Assembly: GCF_002872255.1 (NCBI RefSeq)
Contig: NZ_NIPR01000043.1
Coordinates: 1 to 64,000 of the forward strand
DNA length: 64,000 nucleotides
DNA from: Companilactobacillus nuruki
Lineage (GTDB): Bacteria > Bacillota > Bacilli > Lactobacillales > Lactobacillaceae
Direction: 5' to 3'
The notes below the pieces were generated by a model, which saw only the letters and a program-made list of their open reading frames with translations, did no database searches and was not told the origin of the DNA. Numbering within the stretch: the first letter of the stretch is position 1; every line of letters begins with the position of its first letter. Shown piece by piece: positions 16,686 to 25,649 of this stretch. Both the position numbers and the translations under genes were made by a program.

Positions 16686-17487
16686 CGTTTCCTCCAATAT
16701 CAACCAAACTGATTTCATCAATTTCGGTATCTAACCAACGTTTTGCCAATTTAGAAAAATCAGTTATATTTGCTGTAGCGTGTAGCTTCAAACTTCTAAC
16801 ACTTTCATCTGATAATAAATTATTCTTAGTTAAATAATCTTTAGTTACTTGTACTGTACTTAGTGCTGGGTCAACTAACGTAATAGCTGGCAAATACTCA
16901 TTAATTTGTTGCTTCAACATTGGAAAATGTGTACATCCCAAAATCAAAGTATCACATTTACTATCCTTAAATGGTAATAATGTCTGGGCGATACTATCTT
17001 TCGCCATTTTGCTGTTAGCTTCATCGCGTTCAACGATTGAAACAAAACTTTGTGCTGCTTTCCCTATTACTTTAACATTAGGGTCAATTGCAGCTATAGT
17101 TTTACTATAACTCTTTGAATTAATTGTTGATTCAGTACCAATAATACCAATATTCTTTGTTTTCGTCGTCTTTACAGCTTCTTTAGCTCCTGGTTCAATG
17201 ACGCCTAACATTGGTATAGTGAATTCCTGACGTAATTCTAAAAGTGCATTGGCTGTAGCTGTATTGCAACCAAATATAATTAATTTTGCATTTTGACTAA
17301 TTAAATACTGTACCATTTCTCGAGTATAAGATATGATTTGTTCATGCGTTTTTACTCCATATGGCATCCTTGCCTCATCACCAATAAAAACAACGTTCTC
17401 ATCGGGCAATTGGCGAATTACTTCTTTCACAACGGTTAAACCGCCCAAGCCAGAATCTAGTACTCCAATTGGTCTTTGATCACTCAT
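16660..17487 (-). CDS. racE: Glutamate racemase
   Basis: The protein has 275 residues. The two catalytic cysteines are in IIFGCNTATANA (about 70-81) and LILGCTHFPML (about 180-190). The N-terminal VLDSGLGGLTV (about 9-19) is the substrate-binding signature. It supplies D-glutamate for peptidoglycan in the cytosol. The last nine or so residues are encoded within the rdgB start region, so the two are translationally linked. It is divergent from yslB. Confidence 0.95.
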   Translation of the reverse strand: MSDQRPIGVLDSGLGGLTVVKEVIRQLPDENVVFIGDEARMPYGVKTHEQIISYTREMVQYLISQNAKLIIFGCNTATANALLELRQEFTIPMLGVIEPGAKEAVKTTKTKNIGIIGTESTINSKSYSKTIAAIDPNVKVIGKAAQSFVSIVERDEANSKMAKDSIAQTLLPFKDSKCDTLILGCTHFPMLKQQINEYLPAITLVDPALSTVQVTKDYLTKNNLLSDESVRSLKLHATANITDFSKLAKRWLDTEIDEISLVDIGGNDERNNHSN

Positions 17488-17584
17488 AATGTTACCCCTG
17501 CCTTCATCTAAGCGAATTATCTGTATTTTTATGAAAGTATTTATGTTCTATCTTTTACATTGACTTAAAAAGCAATTATTCTAA

Positions 17585-17593
17585 TGATATAAT
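17585..17593 (+). promoter_or_regulatory. Extended -10 promoter of the yslB-like gene
   Basis: TGATATAAT is a perfect extended -10, 28 nt before the ATG. A TTGACT upstream is 22 nt away and probably too far to be its -35. Confidence 0.6.
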
Positions 17594-17621
17594 AAATTGT
17601 CTGAAAAAAGGAGTTAAAGCA

Positions 17622-18101
17622 ATGGCCGAAAAATCAAAAGATCTTAACAAACCAACGTTAACTGATGTTCTACCCAAAGATAAAGATGGTGAAAGCGCAG
17701 ATACGTTAACTGAAAACTACTTTGCAGTTTCGGTACTCCGTGATTTTATCCTTCCCGATCTTCTCGATAAGGATACCGTTGAATTATTATATTGGGCAGG
17801 CAAAAATCTTAGCCGACAATTAATTCTTGATATGGAAAGCCTACCTGAACTATTTAATAAAGCTGGCTTTGGAACATTGGAGATTATTAAACAAACACCA
17901 AGTAGTTATACTTACAAGTTATCTGGTCCCGAAGTAGCTCAACGCTTCGATACTAATAACGATGATCCAGAATTTTCATTAGAAACTGGAATAATTGCTG
18001 AAACTGTTGAAAAAACAATCGCAGCATATTGTTTAGGAACATATACTGTAAACAGTAAAGCCAAAAGCGTTTCAATTAAAATACAAATTGATCGAAACTA
18101 A
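17622..18101 (+). CDS. YslB family protein (DUF2507)
   Basis: The protein is 159 residues: soluble, acidic and of usual family length. The conserved core starts at YFAVSVLRDFILPDLL (about 34-49), with WAGKNLSRQ near 62-70, and ends with a beta-rich GTYTVNSKAKSVSIKIQ strand. The fold resembles small V4R/heme-NO-binding-like domains. The function is not established. It is monocistronic with an AAAAGGAG ribosome binding site and divergent from racE. Confidence 0.85.
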   Translation: MAEKSKDLNKPTLTDVLPKDKDGESADTLTENYFAVSVLRDFILPDLLDKDTVELLYWAGKNLSRQLILDMESLPELFNKAGFGTLEIIKQTPSSYTYKLSGPEVAQRFDTNNDDPEFSLETGIIAETVEKTIAAYCLGTYTVNSKAKSVSIKIQIDRN

Positions 18102-18153
18102 AGTATACACCAAAATTTGATTAATGTGGGCAGGCTTCAAGCCATTTCCACTG

Positions 18154-18190
18154 AAAAGTTATCAATTCAATTAGGATTGATAACTTTTTT
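18154..18190 (+). terminator. Terminator after the yslB-like gene
   Basis: The 13-bp stem AAAAGTTATCAAT/ATTGATAACTTTT is followed by a T-run. Confidence 0.88.
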
Positions 18191-18198
18191 ATTTAAAT

Positions 18199-18244
18199 AA
18201 AAAAGGCCTCATAACTGTTGTAATAACAATTATGAGGCCTTTTA
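18199..18244 (-). terminator. Terminator after trxA
   Basis: A 14-bp stem AAAAGGCCTCATAA/TTATGAGGCCTTTT lies just past the trxA stop. The A-run on the plus strand gives the U-tract of the minus-strand transcript. Confidence 0.88.
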
Positions 18245-18250
18245 AAACTA

Positions 18251-18562
18251 TTAATCTGAATAACCATCAAGTATCTTAGTCAATTGTGCCTTATTGTGAA
18301 AACCTGTTAATTTTTCAACAACTTCGCCATCTTTTTTAATAACCAAAGTAGGAATAGCCATAATTCCAAAATCTTTAGGTGTATTAGGATTTGCATCGAC
18401 ATCCATCTTTAAAAACTTAACTGAATCATCATTTTCTGATAGTTCCTCAATTACTGGTGATTGCATGCGACAAGGACCACACCATGTTGCCCAAAAATCG
18501 ACTAATACAACTCCATCTTTAGTTTCTTCAGCAAAATCTTTATCTGTTACTTCATCAACCAT
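18251..18562 (-). CDS. trxA: Thioredoxin
   Basis: The protein has 103 residues with the redox motif WATWCGPCRM (about 23-32), the cis-proline segment MAIPTLVI (about 69-76) and a final GFHNKAQL helix. It is a general cytosolic disulfide reductant. The ATG at 18562 has AAGGAG 8 nt upstream; a GTG three codons earlier is part of that ribosome binding site and cannot be the start. It follows mutS2 by about 70 nt on the same strand, so some readthrough is possible. Confidence 0.95.
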   Translation of the reverse strand: MVDEVTDKDFAEETKDGVVLVDFWATWCGPCRMQSPVIEELSENDDSVKFLKMDVDANPNTPKDFGIMAIPTLVIKKDGEVVEKLTGFHNKAQLTKILDGYSD

Positions 18563-18630
18563 TTTAATCACTCCTTTGACAAATTAAATATTATCATTAA
18601 TAACTACTATTTAGAAAACATTTGCTCTCA

Positions 18631-20985
18631 TTAAAGATCAACAATCGTTGCCCCTGAACCGCCTGAACTAGCTGGAGCATAACCAAATGATTTAACTCTT
18701 GGATTTCTTTGCAGATAATTAGTTACACCTTTTCTAATAACACCAGTACCAAATCCGTGTACGATCGTAACCTGATTATAGCCTGCCAAAAGCGCCGAAT
18801 CGATATAAGAATCCAATTCAGTCATTGCTTCTTCATAACGTTTACCACGTAAGTCTAACTTACTTGATAAACCTGAACTTTTCGTTCTTCGAACCATAGT
18901 TGGTTTCTTTTCAGGTTCTGGTTCAGAACTTTGAACTTTTTCCAAATCTTCTGCGCCGAATTTCATCTTCAAAATACCCAATTGAACCTCGAATTGACCA
19001 TTTTTATCTTTTCGCACAATTGTACCAATTTGGTCATAAGGTAAAGCCTTAACATCATCGCCTACTTTTAAGTTTTGACGACGTTTATTTCGACGTAAGA
19101 CCTTATTCTTTTTAATGGTTTCATCCTGATGCAAACTCTTCAAATCAGTCTTAGCTGAAATTATTTGATCTTCTTTGACAGCTACGCCATCTTGTTCCAT
19201 TTTATGGAGTTTGTCAATGATCTTATCTGATTCTTTTCGAGCCTTAGAAACAATTTGATTGGCTCGAACCTTAGCTGCCTGAATTTCAGAATTCTTTGAT
19301 TTATCTAATGCATCACTTTTCTTCTCATATTCCTTTTGAACATCTTTGTTCTTTGACAATTGTACTTTTAATTGTTCATTCTTTTGTTCAAACTCTTTAC
19401 GGCGATTCTCAAGATCAGCAATCATATTATTAAGATCCTGACTTTCACCATCCATTAAAGACTGACCACGGTCAACAACTCCCTTATCCATACCCAATCG
19501 AGCTGCAATATTAAAGGCATTACTTGCCCCAGGGATTCCAATCAACAATCGATAAGTAGGTTTTAATGATTCATCATCAAACTCCATACTTGCATTAATC
19601 GTTTCAGGTGTGTTGTAAGCAAAAACTTTTAATTCTGGATAATGAGTGGTTGCCATAATAAAACAATGAGACTGAGCTAATTTTTCCAGAATAGCAATAG
19701 CAATGGCTGCTCCTTCCTGAGGATCAGTCCCAGCACCCAATTCATCAATTAAGACCAAACTATGTTCTGAAACTTTTTTGATGATATTTATAATATTATC
19801 CATATGTGAAGAGAAAGTACTCAAATTTTGTTCAATCGACTGTTCATCACCAATATCAACAAATACCTCATCAAAAACAGCAACCTCACTCTCTTCTCGA
19901 GCAGGAATAAACAATCCAGCTTGTGCCATTAATTGAATCAATCCCAAAGTTTTCATAGTGATAGTTTTACCACCAGTATTGGGACCAGTGATTAACATTG
20001 TTTTGTAGCCTTCACCCATTTTAATATTATTAGCCACAACTCTATTGGGATCAATCAGGGGATGTACCGCATTATGTAAATCGACCACATGTTCTTTAGA
20101 AATGATTGGTTCAGTAGCCTTAATTTCTTTGGCATACTTTGCCTTAGCATTAATTAAATCAAACTGTGCTAAAACTTCGTTGTTTTTCACAATTTCATCA
20201 ATTTCCGGACGAACCATATCTGATAATCTATTTAAAATTCTAATTTCTTCAGACTTTTCAGAAATCTTTGCTTCATGTAATTGATTATTTAATCCTACAA
20301 CAGCCTGTGGTTCGATATAAAGTGTTTGACCACTAGCACTTTGATCGTGTACTACACCACCAAACTTGGCCTTATATTCGGTCTTAACAGGGATAACAAA
20401 CCGATCATCACGCAAAGTAACTAGAGATTCAGTTAAATACTTGGTATTTTTACCTCTAGTAAATTGTCCCATTGTCTGACGAATTTGATCATTAAGTTTC
20501 TCCATATGATTACGAATATACTTTAGATCCTCCGAAGCAGTATCTAATACTCTACCTGTATCATCTAACGAACGGGCAATTCTTTTAGTTAATTCTGGAT
20601 TATCAACCAGATTATTATTTAGGTCATAAAGTTGACGTAATTCAATTTGATTATCTTTTAAATCTTCAAAAAACTCTTTTAATTCACTAGTATTTTGAAG
20701 AACTTGACCTATTGCGGCCAATTCTGTTCCATTTAAGTTTCCATCTTTTTTAAGACGATTAGCCTGATCATGAAGATCAGCTAACTTTCTAACCGGGATT
20801 TCGCCCTTAATACGAATAATATCGGCTCCATCTTTGGTTTGATCAATTAATCTCTGAACAATTGATTCCACCGACATTGGCATTAATTTATTTAAGAGAG
20901 TTTTCCCGCGCGTTGTGATTAGATATTTGGCAATTTCAGTTTTGATCTTGTCAAACTCTAATACTTTCAAAGCTTTATTATTCAT
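18631..20985 (-). CDS. mutS2: Endonuclease MutS2
   Basis: The 784 residues match the family. A MutS-like core and lever region come first. The ATPase has GPNTGGKTITMKT (about 334-346) and LIDELGAGTDPQEGAA (about 411-426). A long coiled coil spans about 515-625, with a basic KOW-like stretch at about 640-690. The C-terminal Smr domain (about 709-784) has LDLRGKRYEEA and VHGFGTGVIRKGV. MutS2 restrains recombination and, as more recently reported, splits collided ribosomes; both are family knowledge. AGGAGA precedes the ATG. Confidence 0.95.
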   Translation of the reverse strand: MNNKALKVLEFDKIKTEIAKYLITTRGKTLLNKLMPMSVESIVQRLIDQTKDGADIIRIKGEIPVRKLADLHDQANRLKKDGNLNGTELAAIGQVLQNTSELKEFFEDLKDNQIELRQLYDLNNNLVDNPELTKRIARSLDDTGRVLDTASEDLKYIRNHMEKLNDQIRQTMGQFTRGKNTKYLTESLVTLRDDRFVIPVKTEYKAKFGGVVHDQSASGQTLYIEPQAVVGLNNQLHEAKISEKSEEIRILNRLSDMVRPEIDEIVKNNEVLAQFDLINAKAKYAKEIKATEPIISKEHVVDLHNAVHPLIDPNRVVANNIKMGEGYKTMLITGPNTGGKTITMKTLGLIQLMAQAGLFIPAREESEVAVFDEVFVDIGDEQSIEQNLSTFSSHMDNIINIIKKVSEHSLVLIDELGAGTDPQEGAAIAIAILEKLAQSHCFIMATTHYPELKVFAYNTPETINASMEFDDESLKPTYRLLIGIPGASNAFNIAARLGMDKGVVDRGQSLMDGESQDLNNMIADLENRRKEFEQKNEQLKVQLSKNKDVQKEYEKKSDALDKSKNSEIQAAKVRANQIVSKARKESDKIIDKLHKMEQDGVAVKEDQIISAKTDLKSLHQDETIKKNKVLRRNKRRQNLKVGDDVKALPYDQIGTIVRKDKNGQFEVQLGILKMKFGAEDLEKVQSSEPEPEKKPTMVRRTKSSGLSSKLDLRGKRYEEAMTELDSYIDSALLAGYNQVTIVHGFGTGVIRKGVTNYLQRNPRVKSFGYAPASSGGSGATIVDL

Positions 20986-21003
20986 GTATCTCTCCTATAC
21001 TAC

Positions 21004-21035
21004 AAAATAAGGCCGAAACAATATTGTCTCAGCCT
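21004..21035 (-). terminator. Hairpin terminator or attenuator between cvpA and mutS2
   Basis: On the minus strand a fully paired 13-bp stem (two G-U pairs), AGGCTGAGACAAT/ATTGTTTCGGCCT, is followed by TTATTTT. It lies in the 55-nt gap before mutS2, so it could reduce readthrough from cvpA. Confidence 0.6.
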
Positions 21036-21040
21036 AAAAG

Positions 21041-21583
21041 TTAAATAGCTCCAATCCATAAATGACTAAGCATCTCCGTAAGTACTGGCGTACTCTTAAT
21101 CATTGCTGAAGCTACGAATGAATGTTGCAAAGCATGTTGAATACCGGCTACTGGAATCATTGCCAACAATAACAACACCATAAAAATGGTGACATATGTG
21201 ACAACCAATCCAATAATACCCCCGCTCAAAAGGTTTACATCATTGTACATTGGAAAATATGTTAGTTTCTTGAAATACAAACCGACAAATCTAACAATTA
21301 CCCAACCAATAAAACAAACAAATATAAAAGCAAAAGCACGGTAAAATGCATTATCTAGTTCCATACCAACTTTTGTTGAGAAAAAGGCAAATTCACTGCC
21401 CAAGTTTGCCGATGGATATGGTACAAGCATTTCAAATTTTGGTCCTAAAGCACGAAATGTAACTAAAGCCAAACCAAAAAACAAGGCATATCCAACTGCA
21501 TAAAATGCTTCCATAGCCAAACCACGGCGAGCACCAATATAAAAACCATAAATCAAAAGTAAAATAAGTAACAGACTAAGCAT
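21041..21583 (-). CDS. cvpA: CvpA family membrane protein
   Basis: The protein has 180 residues and four membrane segments (about 2-20, 24-45, 78-103 and 118-148). The GARRGLAMEAFYAVGYA-like first loop is typical of CvpA/colicin V production homologues. Its role in Gram-positives is unknown, probably in the envelope. It is paired with mutS2 downstream, as in many Firmicutes. A GGGGAAAT ribosome binding site precedes the ATG. Confidence 0.88.
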   Translation of the reverse strand: MLSLLLILLLIYGFYIGARRGLAMEAFYAVGYALFFGLALVTFRALGPKFEMLVPYPSANLGSEFAFFSTKVGMELDNAFYRAFAFIFVCFIGWVIVRFVGLYFKKLTYFPMYNDVNLLSGGIIGLVVTYVTIFMVLLLLAMIPVAGIQHALQHSFVASAMIKSTPVLTEMLSHLWIGAI

Positions 21584-21647
21584 TATTTCCCCTTACTTCA
21601 ACCATGCTAAAAAAGCGAATTTATAAATCATTTTTATGAATAGACCA

Positions 21648-21680
21648 TAAACAACCAAACGATTGGCTTACGCCAATCGT
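21648..21680 (-). terminator. Probable terminator after the DUF1292 gene
   Basis: A 9-bp perfect stem, ACGATTGGC/GCCAATCGT with a TTAC loop, is followed on the minus strand by the T-rich TTGGTTGTTTAT. The tract is not pure T, so termination may be moderate. Confidence 0.6.
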
Positions 21681-21694
21681 CAATTTATTATACT

Positions 21695-21994
21695 CTATTC
21701 ATCTTCGTCACTTGTGAAGGTGTTCAAAACCTCTTGAACCATATCCCATTCCTCTGGATCATCAATTGAATCCAAATCTCCAGCATCAACATCACCATTT
21801 TCATCAGGTGTGAATGAGAAAGCTTGAATTTCGATTTCATCAGAATCCTCATCAGCTTTAGGATATAAGAATACGTATGATTTACCATAATCATCTGATT
21901 CAAAAGTAAAAAGAATTTTATAAACTTCTTCGTTACCTTGGTCATCACTTAAAATAACTTCATCTAAATCTTTTGGTGGTTGTTCTTCACTCAT
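21695..21994 (-). CDS. DUF1292 protein (YrzB-like)
   Basis: The protein is 99 residues and extremely acidic (many Asp and Glu). It has the short DUF1292 beta core (VYKILFTFESDDYGKSYVFLY, about 22-42) and an acidic tail. The function is unknown. The ATG at 21994 has AAGGTGAT upstream; the longer frame would run into ruvX. It is the last gene of alaS-ireB-ruvX-DUF1292, an order widely conserved in Firmicutes. Confidence 0.88.
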   Translation of the reverse strand: MSEEQPPKDLDEVILSDDQGNEEVYKILFTFESDDYGKSYVFLYPKADEDSDEIEIQAFSFTPDENGDVDAGDLDSIDDPEEWDMVQEVLNTFTSDEDE

Positions 21995-22004
21995 ATTTAT
22001 CACC

Positions 22005-22439
22005 TTAATTTCGTGTAAGTTTACCCTTTGCATCAAGATAATTCTGAAGAATCATCTCTGCGGCAATCTTATCGATAACTTTCTTACGTTTTTTGCGGGA
22101 CACATCAGCTTCATCAATCAACATTCTTTCAGCTTGAACAGTTGTCAGACGTTCATCAATAAAGTCAATTGGCAAATGAAACCGCTGTTCGACCATTGTG
22201 CCATATTCACGAGATTTTTCTACTCTAGGCCCTTCGGTATTGTTCATATTTTTAGGTAAACCTAGCACAATTCCTGTAGGTTGTTTTTCTTTGATTATTT
22301 CACCTAAACGATCCAAACCGAATTCTTCTTTATCTTCATTGATACGAATAATCTCTACTCCCTGAGCAGTCCAGCCTAAAAGATCGCTACAAGCCACTCC
22401 GACAGTCCGTGAACCAACATCTAAACCTAATAATCTCAT
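22005..22439 (-). CDS. ruvX: Putative Holliday junction resolvase RuvX (YqgF)
   Basis: The protein has 144 residues with an RNase H-like fold. Motifs are [15 protein letters not shown] (5-19), [14 protein letters not shown] (about 57-70) and the [12 protein letters not shown] segment (about 93-104) containing acidic catalytic residues. The family also acts in 5' processing of pre-16S rRNA. The start directly abuts the ireB stop (22440), which points to coupled translation. Confidence 0.93.
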   Translation of the reverse strand: MRLLGLDVGSRTVGVACSDLLGWTAQGVEIIRINEDKEEFGLDRLGEIIKEKQPTGIVLGLPKNMNNTEGPRVEKSREYGTMVEQRFHLPIDFIDERLTTVQAERMLIDEADVSRKKRKKVIDKIAAEMILQNYLDAKGKLTRN

Positions 22440-22697
22440 TTATTTACCTTGATTGAGATAACTCTTAACTAATTCTTCGATTATCTCATCTCTTTCATGT
22501 TTCAAAATCAAGTTACGGGCGTCATTATGGCGTGGAATATAAGCTGGATCACCGGAAAGAAGGTAACCTACAATTTGGTTAATTGGATTATATCCCTTTT
22601 CTTCCAGTGATTGATAAACACTTTGCAGTGTTTCTTTAACATCTTTGCCTTTGTTTTCATTAAAATCAAAACTCATAGTTTTATCAAGTGAACTCAT
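22440..22697 (-). CDS. ireB: IreB family regulatory phosphoprotein (UPF0297/DUF965)
   Basis: The protein has 85 residues and is strongly conserved. Its N-terminus, [10 protein letters not shown], includes the threonine region that is phosphorylated by the PASTA kinase IreK in Enterococcus, where IreB modulates cephalosporin tolerance. The rest ([20 protein letters not shown]) is typical. A TATAAT on the minus strand at 22753-22748, inside the end of alaS, could give a local promoter. GGAGG precedes the start. Confidence 0.93.
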   Translation of the reverse strand: MSSLDKTMSFDFNENKGKDVKETLQSVYQSLEEKGYNPINQIVGYLLSGDPAYIPRHNDARNLILKHERDEIIEELVKSYLNQGK

Positions 22698-22760
22698 GGC
22701 AAACCTCCATATAACTAAAATTTAAGTGACCGAAAAGCTTCATTTCAATTATAGCCCACT

Positions 22761-25397
22761 TTATAGAGATTTAATAATATCTTTGGCCAATTGTAACGCA
22801 TTTGTTAAACCAGCAGGATTCTTACCTCCAGCTTGCGCCATATCTGGACGACCACCGCCGCCACCTTGGATTTCCTTAGATATTTGTTTAATTAAATCTC
22901 CAGCTTTAATACCTTTTCCCTGTGCATCTTTATTAACGGCAACAACTAAACTTGCTTTATTGTCACCACTAGCACCTAATACTAAAATATCAGACTTATC
23001 GTCATTCTTCCAGTTATCGGCCAATTGACGCAATGTTGCCATATCAGCAGGAATGATATTTGAAATAACCTTAAAACCATTAATATCTTCAACATTGTCA
23101 AAAACCTCTGCTGATTTTTGACTTGTAAGTTGAGTCTTCAAGTTTTGGTTATCACGTTTGAGGGCCTTAATTTCTTCAACCATTTGTGATGCTCTTGATG
23201 GAACATCTTTCAATTGATTAACTTTCATATTTTGTGCTGTTTCTTGTAATGCTTGTAATTGTTCATTCAAGTATTCGAATGCTTCTTCACCAGTCACAGC
23301 TTCAATTCTTCTTGTACCTGAACCGATTGCTGATTCTGATGTGATTTTGAATAATCCTAATTCAGAGGTGTTACGAGCATGTGTACCACCACAGAACTCA
23401 GTTGAATAATCATCAATTTCAACGACACGGACCATATCACCATACTTTTCACTAAATAAGGCAATAGCACCCTTTTTCTTTTTAGCCTCTTCAATTGGCA
23501 ATACTTCTGTTTTAACAGGAATAGCTGCCCAAATCTTTTCATTAACAATCTTTTCAAGTTGACTAATTTGTTCTTCTGTTAAAGCAGCATTACTGTTGAA
23601 GTCAAAACGTAGATAATCTGGTTCAACCAGTGAACCTGCCTGATGGGTTCTATCACTGACAACATCACGCAAAGCTTGATCCAATAGATGAGTTGCAGTG
23701 TGATTATGACGTACCTTTTCACGGAAAATTCCATCAATTACTAGCTTATACTCTTCATCAACAGAAATTGCTGACATAACATTAACCAAATGAATATTTT
23801 GACCATTTGGAGCATGTTGAACGTCAATAACCTCAGCTACTTGGTTACCTTTCAAATCATAGATATTACCAACATCGGCAACTTGACCACCCATTTCAGC
23901 ATAGAAAGGAGTTGTATCAAAAATCAATTGAGCTTGACCTTCAGCAATAGTCTTGATTTCTTTATCATTAGCAACAATATCTTTCAAGGTACTTTGAGTC
24001 TCATTGTGATCATAACCAACAAATTCACTAGGTGTCTTGATCTCCATCAAGGTTTCATCTTGCATACCCATTGATTGTAAATTACCACGAGCATCACGAG
24101 CACGTTGCTTTTGTTCTTCCATGTTTTGTTTGAATCCAGCTTCATCAACTCCCAAGCCCTCATCATTAGCATATTCACGAGTCAATTCCATAGGAAATCC
24201 GTAAGTATCGTAAAGTTTGAAAGCATTAGCTCCATCAATTACAGTTTGATTCTTCTTACGCAAGTCAGCAATTACACCATTGAGTAAAGCCAATCCTGCA
24301 TCCAGAGTTTCTGAAAAACGTTTTTCTTCTTGTTGAATTGTTTTAACAATAAATTCTTGTTGTTGGCTAACCTCTGGATAATAGCTTTCCATAATTTTAC
24401 CAACAATTGGTGTCAATCTGTATAGAAATGGTCCATTAACCCCTAATTTTTTACCATTCAAAACAGCACGTCTAATTAAACGTCTGATAACATATCCTCG
24501 ACCTTCATTAGAAGGCAAAGCACCATCACCAATGGCAAATGAAACCGTTCTAGCATGATCAGCAATAATCTTGAAAGAAATATCATCTTCAGCATTTTCG
24601 CCATATTTTTTACCGCATAATTGTCCAACATCTTCAATTAAAGGCATAAATAGATCTGTTTCGAAATTAGTCTTTGTACCTTGCACAATTGAAACTAAAC
24701 GTTCTAGTCCCATACCCGTATCAATATTTTTATGTGGTTGTTCAACATATTGACCGTTTGGCAAATGATTCAATTCTGAGAAAACAATATTCCAAACTTC
24801 CAAGTAACGTTCATTTTCACCACCAGGATAATTTTCGGGATCATCTTCTGATAAATTATTAAATGATTGTCCACGATCATAAAAAATTTCTGAATCAGGA
24901 CCACATGGACCTTCACCAATATCCCAGAAATTATCTTCATTTTTTAATATATGATCAACTGGAATACCAACTTCTGCCCATAGTTTTTGAGTTTCAGTGT
25001 CTTTAGGATAAGTTGTAACGTACATCTTATCAACATCCATACCGATCCAATCAGGACTTGTTAAGAACTCAAAAGCCCATGGAATTACTTCTTTCTTGAA
25101 ATAATCACCGACTGAAAAATTACCCATCATTTCAAAGAACGTTTGATGGCGAGCCGTCTTACCAACATTTTCAATATCGTTTGTTCTGATACATTTTTGA
25201 GCATTAGTGATACGCGGATTCTTTGGAACAACTGTACCATCAAAATACTTCTTTAAAGTAGCAACTCCTGAATTGATCCAAAGTAAAGTTGGATCGTCTT
25301 GTGGAATTAATGATGCACTGGGTTCAATCATATGACCCTTTGTTTGGAAAAAGTCTAAAAACATCTTTCTTATTTCAGCACTTGATAAATTTTTCAT
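22761..25397 (-). CDS. alaS: Alanine-tRNA ligase
   Basis: The protein has 878 residues. The N-terminal aminoacylation domain begins SSAEIRKMFLDFF. The editing domain has HNHTATHLLDQAL (HxxxH) and CGGTHARNTSELG zinc and editing ligands (about 560-670). The C-Ala domain ends with GGGGGRPDMAQAGGK. It charges tRNA-Ala and clears Ser/Gly mischarging. The ATG at 25397 follows GGGGAG. The longer open frame upstream is T-box leader, not protein. It leads an operon with ireB, ruvX and DUF1292. Confidence 0.97.
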   Translation of the reverse strand: MKNLSSAEIRKMFLDFFQTKGHMIEPSASLIPQDDPTLLWINSGVATLKKYFDGTVVPKNPRITNAQKCIRTNDIENVGKTARHQTFFEMMGNFSVGDYFKKEVIPWAFEFLTSPDWIGMDVDKMYVTTYPKDTETQKLWAEVGIPVDHILKNEDNFWDIGEGPCGPDSEIFYDRGQSFNNLSEDDPENYPGGENERYLEVWNIVFSELNHLPNGQYVEQPHKNIDTGMGLERLVSIVQGTKTNFETDLFMPLIEDVGQLCGKKYGENAEDDISFKIIADHARTVSFAIGDGALPSNEGRGYVIRRLIRRAVLNGKKLGVNGPFLYRLTPIVGKIMESYYPEVSQQQEFIVKTIQQEEKRFSETLDAGLALLNGVIADLRKKNQTVIDGANAFKLYDTYGFPMELTREYANDEGLGVDEAGFKQNMEEQKQRARDARGNLQSMGMQDETLMEIKTPSEFVGYDHNETQSTLKDIVANDKEIKTIAEGQAQLIFDTTPFYAEMGGQVADVGNIYDLKGNQVAEVIDVQHAPNGQNIHLVNVMSAISVDEEYKLVIDGIFREKVRHNHTATHLLDQALRDVVSDRTHQAGSLVEPDYLRFDFNSNAALTEEQISQLEKIVNEKIWAAIPVKTEVLPIEEAKKKKGAIALFSEKYGDMVRVVEIDDYSTEFCGGTHARNTSELGLFKITSESAIGSGTRRIEAVTGEEAFEYLNEQLQALQETAQNMKVNQLKDVPSRASQMVEEIKALKRDNQNLKTQLTSQKSAEVFDNVEDINGFKVISNIIPADMATLRQLADNWKNDDKSDILVLGASGDNKASLVVAVNKDAQGKGIKAGDLIKQISKEIQGGGGGRPDMAQAGGKNPAGLTNALQLAKDIIKSL

Positions 25398-25410
25398 TTT
25401 ATCTCCCCAT

Positions 25411-25600
25411 AAAAAACGAAAAATCGCTGCAATTCCAAGGACGCCACTGCGCGGTACCACCTTGTTTGCAACGATTTTCGTTAGCCTCTCAAAAATATTA
25501 TTATATACAATTTAAATTGGCAGCATCTTTATTTAAAATATTTAGGCTTTCACATCAACTAGCCTTCTCTGAAAAATACTAAAAATAAGATATATCCAAG
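25411..25600 (-). ncRNA. T-box riboswitch (tRNA-Ala) controlling alaS
   Basis: On the minus strand the T-box core AAGGTGGTACCGCG lies at 25463-25450, and a stem-I segment with AGAGAAGGCTAGTTGATG lies near 25575-25555. The candidate specifier reads GATGCTGCC, near 25530; GCT and GCC both encode alanine. The terminator stem pairs CGAAAATCGTTGCAA with TTGCAGCGATTTTTCG and ends in TTTTTT at 25416-25411, 14 nt before the alaS start. Uncharged tRNA-Ala should pair with the bulge and allow readthrough. Confidence 0.93.
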
Positions 25601-25604
25601 GAAA

Positions 25605-25633
25605 ATATTAACCATCAACTTAAGAATTGTCAA
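25605..25633 (-). promoter_or_regulatory. Promoter of the alaS T-box transcript
   Basis: TTGACA (25633-25628), a 17-nt spacer and TAATAT (25610-25605) on the minus strand form a good sigma-A promoter directly upstream of the T-box. Confidence 0.75.
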
Positions 25634-25649
25634 TATTTAACGAGTCTAA

